Assembly (NCBI GenBank): GCA_964531325.1
Contig: CAZHCW010000015.1
Coordinates: forward strand, 1 to 64,000
Length of the DNA: 64,000 nt
Source of the DNA: UTCHB3 sp964531325
Lineage (GTDB): Bacteria; Bacteroidota; Ignavibacteria; Ignavibacteriales; Ignavibacteriaceae
Reading direction: 5' to 3'
Shown: piece by piece, positions 52,408 to 62,900 of the stretch
How the letters are laid out: each line of letters starts with the position of its first letter
How positions within the stretch are numbered: position 1 is the stretch's first letter
The notes under the pieces: generated by a model
Told to the model about the DNA's origin: nothing
The model's database searches: none
Seen by the model: only the letters and a program-made list of their open reading frames with translations
Translations under genes and position numbers: made by a program

Positions 52408-55400
52408 TTACTTTAGAAGCATCATTTTCATCGTTTTGGAGAACTTCTGACCAGTCACTGATTCTGCATTTATCGTATAAATGTAGAGACCGCTATTAAG
52501 TTTTGAAGCATCAAAGCTAACAGAATGATTTCCGGCAGCTGTATTTCCATTAACAAGAGTAACCACTTCCTGCCCGATCGCATCAAAAACCTTAAGTGTA
52601 ACTTTTGCTTCAACAGGGAGAGCAAAATTTATTACAGTCGAAGGGTTAAATGGGTTTGGATAGTTCTGACTGATACCAAACTCCGAAGGCATGTCAACAT
52701 TAACTTCGATTTCGTTACTGTAGTTGGAAGCACCGTTGAGATCAATTTGTTTTAATCTGTAGGTGTAATTGGCTGCAGAAAGTTCTTTGTCAACGAAAGT
52801 ATAGGAATTTGATTCAGTGGTTGTACCTTTGCCGGTAACAAAACCAACTTTGGTGAAATTACCATTGCCCGATTTTCTCTCAACTTCAAAACCAAGGTTA
52901 TTGGTTTCGGTAGCTGTAATCCAACCGAGTTCAACTGCATTACCGTTTGAAGTGGCATTAAATGATGATAATTCAACCGGAATTGGTGCGCCGGTGATCA
53001 GTGTCAACGACCAGCCTCTTACACTACCTGTATCGGAGTTTGCGTCATCATATACTCTAAGAATCCATGCACCGCCGGATTCTATGTTTAAAAATGTTGA
53101 AAGCAATCCTTCCGGTTTGTATGTTCCGGTGAATGGAGCAGTTCCTGATGTAATTGGAGTAGTGGCTGCATCGTCAAAAATTGTTCCAATATAGTTATCA
53201 CCACCGGAACCATTGTCAGTAGAAAGTTCTATCTCTGTACCATTTGGTCCTTTAAGAAAGATATCAAGATCACCTGTGTAAGTGTGTAAAAGGTTATCAA
53301 TTTTTACAATAACTTTTACAATGTTTGCTTCAAGTGCAGGCACCATTACAGTGTCCACAGCGGATTGCAAATCACGAATGGCAACATATTTGTTTCTTGA
53401 ATACACATTTGCGTAGATACCAATTCCTGTCGGAGCAGAAATTCCTTCTGCACTTCCATAACTGCTATCGAAAGCAACAACACTAAACGAATGAATTCCG
53501 GTTGTTAATCCATCTGTTACGAATGAATTTGTTGCACCGGATACTTTACCAAGTCTTTGTGTTCCATTCATCCAGACAACTGATGAATCAACAGTGATGG
53601 TATGCCCGTTTACATTGGTTGTTGGCGAAGTCCAGTTTACCGTAACCTGGTTGTTTGCACCCGACCATGTTGCAACAACATTTGTTGGAGCTACAGGAGC
53701 CGGTGGCGGAATGGTTGTGAATGACCAAACTCCACCGATGGTTGAATCGTTTGCAGCGTTTAATACATTAACTCTCCAATAATATGTGGTTCCATAAGCG
53801 AGAGTTGAACCATGAGTGTAGGATGTATAAAGTGCACCGGTTCTTACAATGGCTGAAGAATTCATTGATGCAACTGACTGCATATTTGTTGAGAAATAGA
53901 CAGTTGTTTTAACAGTGCTGTCAGGATTTGCCCAGGCAACGGTTGGTGATGGATTTAATTGGATATTTGCAGCACCATTTTCAGGGACAGGATTATTCGG
54001 GAAGCCCGGTCCGGTTGCAAGAAGTGTGTATGCTGCAAAAACATCGATAAGTCCTCTTCCATAATTATTATCTTCGCCTGCTGTACCAAGATCTCTGGCA
54101 GTCTCATAGAGAGCCATTTTGAGTTGGTGGCCTGTAAGTGACGGGAAAGCCTGTTTTAAAAGGGCGATAGCACCGGCAACATGCGGTGATGCCATCGAGG
54201 TTCCATCAAGGTTCGAATATGAGTTGTCGCCACTTCCATAAGCAGATCTGACATTTACTCCGGGAGCTGAAACTTCGGGTTTTATCAAAAGTGATCCGGT
54301 TCCACCACAAGTGGAAGGTCCTCTACTTGAAAAACTTGCAATTGGATTGTTGTTACCACCAGCATAAGCCGCACCGTCGATAGCTGCCATAGCAAAAACA
54401 TTCACATCGTTTGTGTTAATGTTTTTTGGCATGGTTACAGTTGATGGATTTGGTCCACTGTTTCCGGCTGAAAAGCAGATTGCTATTCCCGTTGCTTCAA
54501 CAGCATTAAACAATTGTACATACTGACCTGCACACTGATTAACAGTTTCAGGATCGTACCAACTGTTGTTGATTGAAATTGGCATATCTGTGGTAGTAGC
54601 CGGATTACCATCAGGATTTGTTGCCCATTGGAAGGCCGCAAGATGGTTTGATGTTGAGCTACCCGCACAAATTGTCTTTGCAGCTATCCATTGTGCATCA
54701 GGAGCAACACCAACTGTATCTCCAGTAGCTGATCTTCCAACCATGGTGCCCACTGTGTGAGTTCCATGACCATCGCAGTCAGAAGGAGTTGTTGTTCCAC
54801 CGGCAGGATCGAGCCATGCCTGATTGGCAGGAGCAAAATTACCTCTCCATCTGGCAGCAAGTGCCACATGTGTATGTCTTACACCGGTATCTTCACCCAT
54901 AACGAGGGTTCCGGCACCAGTAATACCCATTTGCCAAAGCAAATGAGCGTTAATCACTTTAAGTCCCTGTTCAACTGATTCTTTACCTTCAGGTTCCGCA
55001 GAATTTCTGACGGTTACAGGTTGATCAAGATAGGTAGGAGCATCAAGATCGATTGCAACAAGTTCGATACTTCCTGTTAACTCTTCGAAAACTGATTTTC
55101 TTGCCTCCACTGCAATAGCATTTACAATCCAATATGGTGTAAATTTGAAGACCGACCTGTCGCCGGTTCTTGCTTGAAGAAACTTAATCATGTTTCTTTG
55201 AGTTGAATTGGCTTTGTTCTCAAGTGCTGTAATTACAGTTTCAGAACGCTCCGAGGGTGTTGCCTTTCTTTTATACAATTCTTCGTCGAGTTTCATTACA
55301 TCAACCTGATCGCGTAAAAAGATTATCCCTTTTACATATTCATCCGAACTGGTATTTTGCAAAGCGCGCTGCATCCTTGTGGATAATTCAGGCTGTGCAA

Positions 55401-55455
55401 ATGTTGTAAAAAATAAACCCGATACTACAAAAAATAATAGTAAGAGTCGCTTCAC
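52408..55455 (-). CDS. Secreted S8 (subtilisin-family) protease with P-domain and type IX secretion signal
   Basis: 1015 residues from GTG. A signal peptide (about 1-20) and an inhibitor-like propeptide (about 30-135) precede the catalytic domain. The triad is Asp189 (MGEDTGVRH), His230 (DCDGHGTHTVG) and Ser420 (NLDGTSMASPH), with Asn332 (SAGNSGP) for the oxyanion hole. FN3-like domains (about 490-690) follow, then a proprotein-convertase P-domain containing TYTGDLDIFLKGPNGTEIEL and GWSLTLITG. The last 92 residues are a Por-type type IX sorting domain (ISQNYPNPFNPSTVI ... SGLYIYTI ... KMMLL). It is thus expected to be secreted by the type IX system and attached to the cell surface. Confidence 0.95.
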   Translation of the reverse strand: MKRLLLLFFVVSGLFFTTFAQPELSTRMQRALQNTSSDEYVKGIIFLRDQVDVMKLDEELYKRKATPSERSETVITALENKANSTQRNMIKFLQARTGDRSVFKFTPYWIVNAIAVEARKSVFEELTGSIELVAIDLDAPTYLDQPVTVRNSAEPEGKESVEQGLKVINAHLLWQMGITGAGTLVMGEDTGVRHTHVALAARWRGNFAPANQAWLDPAGGTTTPSDCDGHGTHTVGTMVGRSATGDTVGVAPDAQWIAAKTICAGSSTSNHLAAFQWATNPDGNPATTTDMPISINNSWYDPETVNQCAGQYVQLFNAVEATGIAICFSAGNSGPNPSTVTMPKNINTNDVNVFAMAAIDGAAYAGGNNNPIASFSSRGPSTCGGTGSLLIKPEVSAPGVNVRSAYGSGDNSYSNLDGTSMASPHVAGAIALLKQAFPSLTGHQLKMALYETARDLGTAGEDNNYGRGLIDVFAAYTLLATGPGFPNNPVPENGAANIQLNPSPTVAWANPDSTVKTTVYFSTNMQSVASMNSSAIVRTGALYTSYTHGSTLAYGTTYYWRVNVLNAANDSTIGGVWSFTTIPPPAPVAPTNVVATWSGANNQVTVNWTSPTTNVNGHTITVDSSVVWMNGTQRLGKVSGATNSFVTDGLTTGIHSFSVVAFDSSYGSAEGISAPTGIGIYANVYSRNKYVAIRDLQSAVDTVMVPALEANIVKVIVKIDNLLHTYTGDLDIFLKGPNGTEIELSTDNGSGGDNYIGTIFDDAATTPITSGTAPFTGTYKPEGLLSTFLNIESGGAWILRVYDDANSDTGSVRGWSLTLITGAPIPVELSSFNATSNGNAVELGWITATETNNLGFEVERKSGNGNFTKVGFVTGKGTTTESNSYTFVDKELSAANYTYRLKQIDLNGASNYSNEIEVNVDMPSEFGISQNYPNPFNPSTVINFALPVEAKVTLKVFDAIGQEVVTLVNGNTAAGNHSVSFDASKLNSGLYIYTINAESVTGQKFSKTMKMMLLK

Positions 55456-55573
55456 TTATTGTTTCCTTGTTTTGTTGTGTGATATGAAAGAAATGAGGTT
55501 ACAAATTACTAATTATTTCTGTTCAAGACAATAACAATCGGAGTCTTATTCCAAAATAATTAACAATTTTCTC

Positions 55574-55604
55574 TTGTAATTCTTGCATGAATATCGTAAA
55601 TTTG
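55574..55604 (+). promoter_or_regulatory. Bacteroidota-type promoter for pyrRBC
   Basis: TTG at 55574-55576, a 20-base spacer, then TAAATTTG at 55597-55604 (TAnnTTTG). A start near 55610 gives a leader of about 125 bases before pyrR. Confidence 0.45.
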
Positions 55605-55680
55605 AATATCAATTACCTTTAAATCTGTTCAGCGAAATAGAAAAGGAGTCCCAACTCAAAATGCTTCAAAATTTACCCAT

Positions 55681-55732
55681 CTTTCACAATTCTGAAAGGA
55701 ACCTCCATGCTCTTTGGGCTTGGCGGTTTTTT
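55681..55732 (+). promoter_or_regulatory. Candidate pyr leader with terminator-like hairpin
   Basis: A first hairpin (CTTTCA 55681-55686 with TGAAAG 55693-55698) is followed at once by a terminator-like one. In it, AACCtCCA (55700-55707) pairs with TGGcGGTT (55721-55728), and the interior stem GCTC/GGGC (55709-55712 with 55716-55719) adds 4 pairs. The T-run 55727-55732 ends 5 bases before the pyrR ATG. The arrangement suits transcription attenuation by PyrR, although the known PyrR binding consensus is not visible. Confidence 0.5.
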
Positions 55733-55737
55733 ATTAT

Positions 55738-56274
55738 ATGAACATAAAAGCAAAAATCCTTGACCAGGAGGCACTCCTCCGTATTATCACCCGTATGGCC
55801 CACGAGATCATTGAAAAAAACAAAGGTCCTGAAAATCTCATCATCATGGGATTGCGTACGAGAGGCGAATATCTCGCCACCAGACTTCGCGATAAAATTC
55901 TATCCATCGAAAATGTTGATGTACCTTTGGGTATCCTCGATGTTACTCTTTATCGGGATGACTTCAGAACAAGACTAAAACAACCTGAAGTCTCCGTTTC
56001 CAATATCACTTTTGATATCACTGATAAAAACATTGTTCTTGTGGATGATGTTTTATATACCGGAAGAACTATTAGATCGGCACTCTGTGCCATAATGGAT
56101 TTTGGCAGACCTGCAACCATCAAACTATGTTGTCTCGTTGATCGTGGTCACCGTCAGCTTCCGATCAAAGCAGATATTATTGGAAAAAATATCCCCACTT
56201 CTATAAATGAGGAAGTAAGAGTAAAACTGCTTGAGCATGACGGCGAAGACGCTGTTTACCTTGTTGAAGTGTAA
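55738..56274 (+). CDS. pyrR: Bifunctional pyr operon regulator / uracil phosphoribosyltransferase
   Basis: 178 residues from ATG 55738. The longer reading from an upstream start would run through a terminator hairpin. PRPP-binding loop VLVDDVLYTGRTIRSAL (about 100-116), LGILDVTLYRDDF and LCCLVDRGHRQLPI are PyrR signatures. PyrR binds pyr mRNA leaders in response to UMP and also makes UMP from uracil. It is followed by pyrB and pyrC. Confidence 0.95.
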   Translation: MNIKAKILDQEALLRIITRMAHEIIEKNKGPENLIIMGLRTRGEYLATRLRDKILSIENVDVPLGILDVTLYRDDFRTRLKQPEVSVSNITFDITDKNIVLVDDVLYTGRTIRSALCAIMDFGRPATIKLCCLVDRGHRQLPIKADIIGKNIPTSINEEVRVKLLEHDGEDAVYLVEV

Positions 56275-56302
56275 CAATCAAATTTAAAAATGGACGAAAT
56301 CG

Positions 56303-57235
56303 ATGCAGCTAAAAACTAAACATCTACTCGGCTTGGAGAATGTTAGCAGTTCCGACATTCAAACAATTCTCGATACAGCCGTCTCCTTCAAGCAAGTTCT
56401 TGAAAGGCCAATAAAAAAAGTTCCAACTCTTCAGGGTAAAACTGTCGTAAACCTTTTTTATGAAAACTCAACCCGTACTCGAATTTCATTTGAACTTGCA
56501 GAGAAGCGACTCTCCGCAGATTCGGTCAACTTCTCGGTTTCTGGCTCCAGTGTCTCTAAAGGCGAAACCTTTAAAGATACCGTAAGGAACATTGAAGCAA
56601 TGAAAGTTGACATGATTGTGGTGAGGCATGCTTCTGCCGGTGTTCCACAATACCTGACAAAAATTTCCGATTCGGTGGTTATCAACGCCGGAGATGGGAT
56701 CCATGAACACCCTACCCAGGCCCTTTTGGATATGTATTCGATCCGCGAAAAATTAGGCAAACTTGAAGGGTTAAAAGTTTGTATAGTTGGAGACATAGCC
56801 CATTCAAGAGTTGCTCTCTCAAATATTTTTGGTCTTCAGGCGATGGGAGCAGAAGTTTCGGTGTGTGGTCCTGCAACACTAATCCCAAGAAATATCAGTG
56901 ATCTTGGTGTGAAAGTAATAAACAATATTGATGAAGCGATTCAAGAAAATGATGTTCTTAATATCCTCAGAATTCAGCTTGAACGAAAAGCAAGAGCAGC
57001 TTTCCCATCCACGCGTGAGTACCACAAATTTTATGGTATCACTAAGGAGAGGATGGAAAAGAACAAAAAGGATGTGCTCCTTCTGCATCCGGGACCTATA
57101 AATCGTGGAGTGGAAATCTCTTCCGAGATGGCTGACGGAGAACACCAAATCATTCTTGAACAGGTTACCAACGGTGTGGCTGTTCGAATGGCAATTTTGT
57201 ATCTTTTGGGAACAAGACAAGGCGAGGAAAATTAA
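56303..57235 (+). CDS. pyrB: Aspartate carbamoyltransferase catalytic subunit
   Basis: 310 residues. LFYENSTRTRISFE (51-64) is the carbamoyl phosphate site. HEHPTQALLDMYSIRE and HPGPINRGVEISSEMADG are further family signatures. It catalyses the first committed step of pyrimidine synthesis, giving carbamoyl aspartate. No regulatory pyrI is adjacent. The stop is 2 bases before pyrC. Confidence 0.96.
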   Translation: MQLKTKHLLGLENVSSSDIQTILDTAVSFKQVLERPIKKVPTLQGKTVVNLFYENSTRTRISFELAEKRLSADSVNFSVSGSSVSKGETFKDTVRNIEAMKVDMIVVRHASAGVPQYLTKISDSVVINAGDGIHEHPTQALLDMYSIREKLGKLEGLKVCIVGDIAHSRVALSNIFGLQAMGAEVSVCGPATLIPRNISDLGVKVINNIDEAIQENDVLNILRIQLERKARAAFPSTREYHKFYGITKERMEKNKKDVLLLHPGPINRGVEISSEMADGEHQIILEQVTNGVAVRMAILYLLGTRQGEEN

Positions 57236-57237
57236 CA

Positions 57238-58521
57238 ATGCAAACATTACTCAAAAATCTCAGAATTATTGATACCACTTTGAACATCGATCAAAAAGCT
57301 GATATCCTCATAGACAACGGGAACATCGAAAAGATTGGAGCAGGTATCGAGGTAAATGACTGGAATGTTGATATCCACGATATGGAGGGATGTATTGCAG
57401 CTCCAGGCTTTATCGACATTCATGTCCATTTACGCGAACCGGGAAGAGAAGATGAAGAAACAGTAGTATCAGGATGTATGGGTGCAGCTGCAGGTGGATT
57501 TACAGCGATAGCAAGTATGCCAAACACCGATCCCGCCGCAGATGCTGCGGAAATAATTGAGTCGATAATTACCAAAGCTGCAAAAACACCGGTTGATGTT
57601 TATCCCATTGGAGCAGCTACGATTGAACGAAAAGGAGAAGTTCTCGCTCCCATCGGTGAACTCGTTGAAGCAGGTGCGGTTGCCTTCTCCGATGATGGAG
57701 TTGCCATAAAAACCGCAGGCATTCTCAGAAGAATAATGGAATATGCCTCCATGTACGATGCACCGGTGATCGAACATTGTGAAGATGAATCGATGGCAGG
57801 AGGTTCGATGAACGAAGGGTTTAATTCCACCCGGTTTGGTTTAACTTCCATCCCATCAATCGCCGAGGAATTAACAGTGGCACGCGATATCATGATGGCT
57901 GAATATACCGGAGCAAAAGTACATATCGCCCATATCTCTACGGCAAAAGCGGTTCAACTTGTGAGAGAAGGAAAAGCAAAAGGGATCAAAGTTACTGCAG
58001 AGGTAACCCCTCATCACTTCACTCTGACCGATGATTCACTTGCCGGTTATGACACAAACTTTAAAATGAATCCCCCTCTTCGAACAAAAAATGATGTTTT
58101 AGCAATGCTTGAAGGTCTCAAAGACGGAACCATCGATTGCATTGCTTCAGATCATGCCCCACACGCTATCGAAGAAAAAGAGATGGAGTTCGAATATGCC
58201 CCCAACGGAATCCTTGGGCTTGAAACCACTTTAGGGCTAACTCTAAACAACCTCTACCATGAAGGTGTATTATCAATTTCACAGATAATCGAAAAACTTG
58301 TGGTAAACCCAAGGAACATCCTCGGAATACCCGTCCCGGTTATTCGTGAAGGCGAAAAAGCCAACCTTACTATTTTTAATCCTGACAAGGAATACAAAGT
58401 AAGAGTGGCAGGATTTAAATCCAAATCACGCAATTCACCTTTCGATGGTTACACCCTGAAGGGCGCTCCTGTTGCAATCTTTAATAAAGGTAAATTAGTG
58501 CTTTCTCAAGTGGCAGGATAA
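57238..58521 (+). CDS. pyrC: Dihydroorotase
   Basis: 427 residues, class I amidohydrolase. DIHVHLREPGREDEETV holds the first metal-binding HxH and substrate Arg. Later come HIAHISTAKAV, VTPHHFTLTD and the catalytic IASDHAPHAIEEK. The N- and C-terminal beta-sandwich parts are complete. It cyclises carbamoyl aspartate to dihydroorotate. It follows pyrB and is closed by an intrinsic terminator. Confidence 0.96.
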   Translation: MQTLLKNLRIIDTTLNIDQKADILIDNGNIEKIGAGIEVNDWNVDIHDMEGCIAAPGFIDIHVHLREPGREDEETVVSGCMGAAAGGFTAIASMPNTDPAADAAEIIESIITKAAKTPVDVYPIGAATIERKGEVLAPIGELVEAGAVAFSDDGVAIKTAGILRRIMEYASMYDAPVIEHCEDESMAGGSMNEGFNSTRFGLTSIPSIAEELTVARDIMMAEYTGAKVHIAHISTAKAVQLVREGKAKGIKVTAEVTPHHFTLTDDSLAGYDTNFKMNPPLRTKNDVLAMLEGLKDGTIDCIASDHAPHAIEEKEMEFEYAPNGILGLETTLGLTLNNLYHEGVLSISQIIEKLVVNPRNILGIPVPVIREGEKANLTIFNPDKEYKVRVAGFKSKSRNSPFDGYTLKGAPVAIFNKGKLVLSQVAG

Positions 58522-58525
58522 ATTC

Positions 58526-58559
58526 AAAAGGCAGCCGGATACCCCACCGGTTGCCTTTT
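58526..58559 (+). terminator. Intrinsic terminator after pyrC
   Basis: AAAAGGCAGCCGG (58526-58538) pairs with CCGGTTGCCTTTT (58547-58559), with one G-T pair and an 8-base loop, followed by further T residues. It closes the pyrRBC transcript. Confidence 0.93.
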
Positions 58560-58647
58560 TTTACTATAAATTATACATCTGTTCAAATTTCTGTACAATC
58601 ATATCTCCTCTCCTCCCCCATTTTTAAACAAATATCAATCTTTTTTT

Positions 58648-58662
58648 TGGCACGCTTCTTGA
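58648..58662 (+). promoter_or_regulatory. Sigma-54-like -24/-12 promoter
   Basis: TGGCACG-CTTC-TTGA follows a T-run. It matches TGGCACG-N4-TTGC except that the -12 C is A. The predicted start at about 58673 would leave a leader of about 28 bases to the lipoprotein ATG at 58701. Confidence 0.5.
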
Positions 58663-58700
58663 TGCTTATAGTACAGAAACTTTTAACACGAGGCTATAAC

Positions 58701-59510
58701 ATGAAAAAGACAACATTATTTTTAGTAATTTCAGCAACAGTATTGCTGATCTCGGGATGCAGATGGAGAACAGATTCTTTTGTCGATCCAATTTACGATG
58801 ACAGAGCACCTCAGGCACCAAGAAATGTAGAAATATTTAACGGCGACAGAGTTGCCACAGTGATTTGGGATCACAGTCCCGACTCTGATGTAAAAGGTTA
58901 CAGGGTTTATTCTGCTTCATCTTTCAATGGAAGATATGAATATATAGCAACTGTTTATGGAACACAGTATGATGATTACGGTGTTAAAAACGGAAGTAAA
59001 TACTTCTACGCAGTAACTGCTTACGACTATAACGGGAACGAGTCTGATCTGAGTTACGAATATGCTTATGCAGTTCCAAGACCTGAAGGATTTGGAAAAG
59101 TCCTCAACGAAGCAACCTCTTTCCCTGCATCGTCAGGATACGATTTCTCAGGATACAGAACTGTAGCCTGGAACTCACAAGACGCCGATGTGTTCTTTGA
59201 AAAAGTTGATGGAATCTATTACCTCTCAGTCTTTGATGACACTGACATCCAGGACATGGGAAGCACCAGAGACATCTACGACATCGCTTTTGCACCTGAA
59301 ACAGGCTGGGCACCTAACAAAACCGTAAAAGCAGTACCAGGAAGAACTTATGTTCTCTGGCTGTGGGACAACACCTACGCTAAAATAAGAGTAAAAACAA
59401 TAACAGCCGACAGACTTGTATTCGACTGGGCTTATCAGACAGTAGAAGGTGAACCACAATTGAAACCGGTTATTACCAAAGGTCAAAGAAAACTCTCAAG
59501 AGTTCAATAA
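58701..59510 (+). CDS. FN3-domain lipoprotein
   Basis: 269 residues from ATG 58701, which has GAGG upstream; a longer frame from 58551 has no signal and is not used. The signal peptide ends with lipobox LISGC. A fibronectin type III domain (about 37-125: PQAPRNVEIFNGDRVATVIW and GYRVYSASSFNGRYEYIATV) precedes a beta-rich domain with no known family. It is expected at the outer membrane or in the periplasm. Two downstream genes follow in the same direction. A sigma-54-like promoter upstream suggests activator-dependent control. Confidence 0.8.
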   Translation: MKKTTLFLVISATVLLISGCRWRTDSFVDPIYDDRAPQAPRNVEIFNGDRVATVIWDHSPDSDVKGYRVYSASSFNGRYEYIATVYGTQYDDYGVKNGSKYFYAVTAYDYNGNESDLSYEYAYAVPRPEGFGKVLNEATSFPASSGYDFSGYRTVAWNSQDADVFFEKVDGIYYLSVFDDTDIQDMGSTRDIYDIAFAPETGWAPNKTVKAVPGRTYVLWLWDNTYAKIRVKTITADRLVFDWAYQTVEGEPQLKPVITKGQRKLSRVQ

Positions 59511-59546
59511 TCTTAAACCGGATTAAAAAAATAAAGCTGCAACGAA

Positions 59547-59990
59547 ATGAAAAAGTATCTCAAAATAACTCTAATAATCTGGCTCCTGTCTCTTACGGCA
59601 GGAGCTCAGGTTTCAAACCTCACAGATAAATCCAAAAGTTTTAGAAGCATACCTGAACCCAAAGAAGTTTTCTTCGACCTGGAAATCGGGTTAAAACATG
59701 GTGATCCTTCAAAATTTTCAAAATATTTATCAGAAAATTCATATATAAGTCTTCCTAATGGTGTTTCTGGTTATTTTAGCAGTAACCAATCTTTTTATAT
59801 TTTGAAAGACTTTTTTAAATCTTTTGATCCTGTTAATTTCAGCTTTTCGCAAACGGGTGGAAAGAAGAATCCGGTTGCTACCGGCGGGCTTATCTATGAG
59901 TTAAATGGAAAAAGAGAACATGCCATCGTTTATATCACCCTGCAATATGAGAGTAGTTCTTGGAGGGTAACTCAGCTAACGGTAAATTAA
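59547..59990 (+). CDS. DUF4783-like exported protein
   Basis: 147 residues. A signal peptide (about 1-19, LLSLTAGAQ) is followed by a small alpha/beta domain of nuclear transport factor 2 type. The pattern (VFFDLEIGLKHGDPSKFSKYL, then SYISLPNGVSGYFSSNQ, ending WRVTQLTV) is that of DUF4783, which is common in Bacteroidota. Function is unknown. It ends 31 bases inside the start of the histidine kinase gene. Confidence 0.75.
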   Translation: MKKYLKITLIIWLLSLTAGAQVSNLTDKSKSFRSIPEPKEVFFDLEIGLKHGDPSKFSKYLSENSYISLPNGVSGYFSSNQSFYILKDFFKSFDPVNFSFSQTGGKKNPVATGGLIYELNGKREHAIVYITLQYESSSWRVTQLTVN

Positions 59991-62900
59991 GTTTTGCCTC
60001 TGTTAAAAGTTTACTAAAAACATACCGGAAGACCGCTTTGCTGCTGTCTTCCGGCTTTTTATTTTCACTTCTTATTCTTATTTCCTCTCCCCTCCCCGAT
60101 TCTAAAGCTACTAAGCTCGATAAAAATCAAATCGACGAAATCAGACAAAAGATTAATGACAGATTTATCACTGAAACCAACGGGATTGAAGAATTTCAAA
60201 ACAAACTGATCGAAAATATTTCGAAGTGGGGCATCGGAGCCATCACGAGAACCACAGACGACAACTTTTTATCATCTGTTTATGATTCTGCAAATAATTT
60301 TATTGCCGGCTATTCTCTTTTATCAAAAATCACCAAGGATGAATTTAGATCTATCGACAATCAAAGGCTGTTTGTAAAAAGAAATGCAATTTTCTCATGG
60401 CTGTGTTCAGGAAAACAGATTAAAATAAAGAACAAATCGTTTTATTTAGTCACCGCTTCCGTTCTTGAGAAGAATTACATCCTGAAAAATCAGTATAACC
60501 TGAATGGAGCACTTTTTGATGAATTAAAAAAGGAATTTAATGTAGATATTACGCTTGCAGATGGAAAAGATGACCCTTCAAATCAGCTCGTATTTTCGGA
60601 TCAAAATCAACAAATACTTTCTATTCGTCTCTCTTTTCCACAAAATCTGGTGGAGACCACCTCTATAACGGTTACATTGGCAAGGTTATTACTTTTTCTT
60701 TCTTCGATAACTTTATTCATTCTGGTCATCTATTTATTACTTAAATCCCTGATTTTTTCCTTAAAATCGAATGTCAACAAGAAGATTTCCTTTCCGCCAC
60801 TGGTCATCGATCTTCTCTTGTTGATTGTGATTGTGTTGGTCAGAATATTTTTGCTCGAGTTTGAAGCCGGAAAACTACTCGGTCTTTCAGTTTTTGATAA
60901 TGCTGCAAATTACTCTTCACCTTTTGGTTTTGGAGTTGCAAAATCACCTGTCAATCTGCTGATTACAACATTTCTTGGTGCATTGTTCGCGGTGTTCCTT
61001 ATTTTTAATCACTATAAAAATCAGGCGAACCACCATTTCTCAATCTTCCGGTTGATTATCTCAATCATAACCGGAACTGCCGGATTGATACTGACCACCA
61101 GAGCACTGGCTGCAGTCCAGAGAAGCATTGTTTATGATAGTTCGCTCCGTTATTTCCTCGGTGATTCAATTATCCCCGGAAAGGATGTAACATTGATGAA
61201 TGTTTGTATTGTACTTGCCTCTTTCACATTCATAGCACTTGCAACATTGATGCTACATCGGTTAATAGAATCCTGGATTAATTTGTTTGAAAAAATTCCC
61301 GGAGAAAAATCGAGAAAAATTTCATCACGAGTTTTAACACCCGCAGGCTGGATAGTACCGGGGGTCATCTTTACACTCTATTTCGCCACTCAGGATAGCG
61401 AGTTGATTCCTACTCTTCCCTCTTTATTGTTGATGATTGCCCTCCTGATTTCAGTAGTTTCCTTCAGGAAAAACCGGTCGTCAATCGTTCTAAATCTGTT
61501 GATTATATCGCTTGCTGCTTCTGTTGCTTCGATAATTTTATTGAGCAAGTTTAACGAGGACCTCGAAAAAGATTCACTTAAAAAAATTGCGCTTGAAATA
61601 AACCGGCCAACAACCACTTTTATGAGATTTTTAGTGCAGCAATCACTCTCTGTTGCTCTTAAACAAAAATTTGAAACTCCGTCTGGCGAACAAGGACTTG
61701 AGGGAATGGCTTTCAGAATCTGGTCAGGAAGTATCCTGAACGGAGAAGTATTTCCGTGCAAGATCACTATCTACAGAGGAAAAGAAAAAATAGACATTTT
61801 CTCTCCGTTTGGCATTCCGGCATTAAACGATTTTGAAGATACTCCCGATTCCTCAATCACAGACATAAGTATCAAGGAGAAAGAAATTGCAGATGGTAGT
61901 ATAATTTCCGGGGCAATCCCCGTTTCAATAGACGATTCAACCGGTTTTTTCACTGTAGTTTCAATTTTACGGCGGGATTTTCAAGTTCCCGGAGCAGGAA
62001 TCCCCGAGTTCCTGCGTCCCGACGCAAACCCGGTAAATGATATCATCGATCTAAGAAGAATGTCGATCTTTAAGTTTAGTAACAAGTCACCCAAGGGCAA
62101 TTTTGGTGAATTACAGTTGCCCGAGAGAGTATTAAATTCTATCAATCAAAAGGTGGCAGACGGTCTTCATGAAGAAATGTTCAGGACAGTAGTGGATGGA
62201 TCAGAAGCAAGTGTATTTTTCTCATTTTCACTTCTCGATGAAAGTGAGCAACTTACAATCCTCATATTAAAGGATAAAGACCCTGTGAGGATACTTTTTA
62301 ACTTTTTTAAACTGTTTTTTCTCCATTCCATTTTCATATTTTCGTTACTTGTAATTTTTATCCTGCTAAAAATAAAAATTATTACATCAAATTTTTACAG
62401 ATTCCGATTTCAGCTAACAGCCAGTTTTCTGGTTATCTCAACTATTCCAATTCTCGCTCTCGGGATTTTCAACCGTGATAATCAGGCATCTGCTGATGAA
62501 AAAAACCGTTATTTAACCCTCAAGTCAAGGTCGGAAAAAGTGAAACAGATGATCCAAAGCAGGGATTCTGCCTCAAACTCTCCGCTCCCGATGGGTATTC
62601 CTTTTATTCTCTACAAGAATGGAATTGAATACAAGATTTCAGCCAACGAGTTAAGAGCTCCATTTATTCCATCACTTTCAATGCTACCGGCATCAGTTTC
62701 AGGAACGGTCTCCCTCAAAGATGTTTTTCTTGCACAGTCTATCGACAAGTATAAATATTATTCACTCTCGCGCTCATGGTTCCTGGGAAATGATGTTTAT
62801 TCTGTACTTGTAAATGACATCTCAGACAGGGATGAGCAATCTCTCTCGATGCTTGAATTTGATGTTTTTCTTTTTGGTGTTTATTCACTTGCTATTATTT

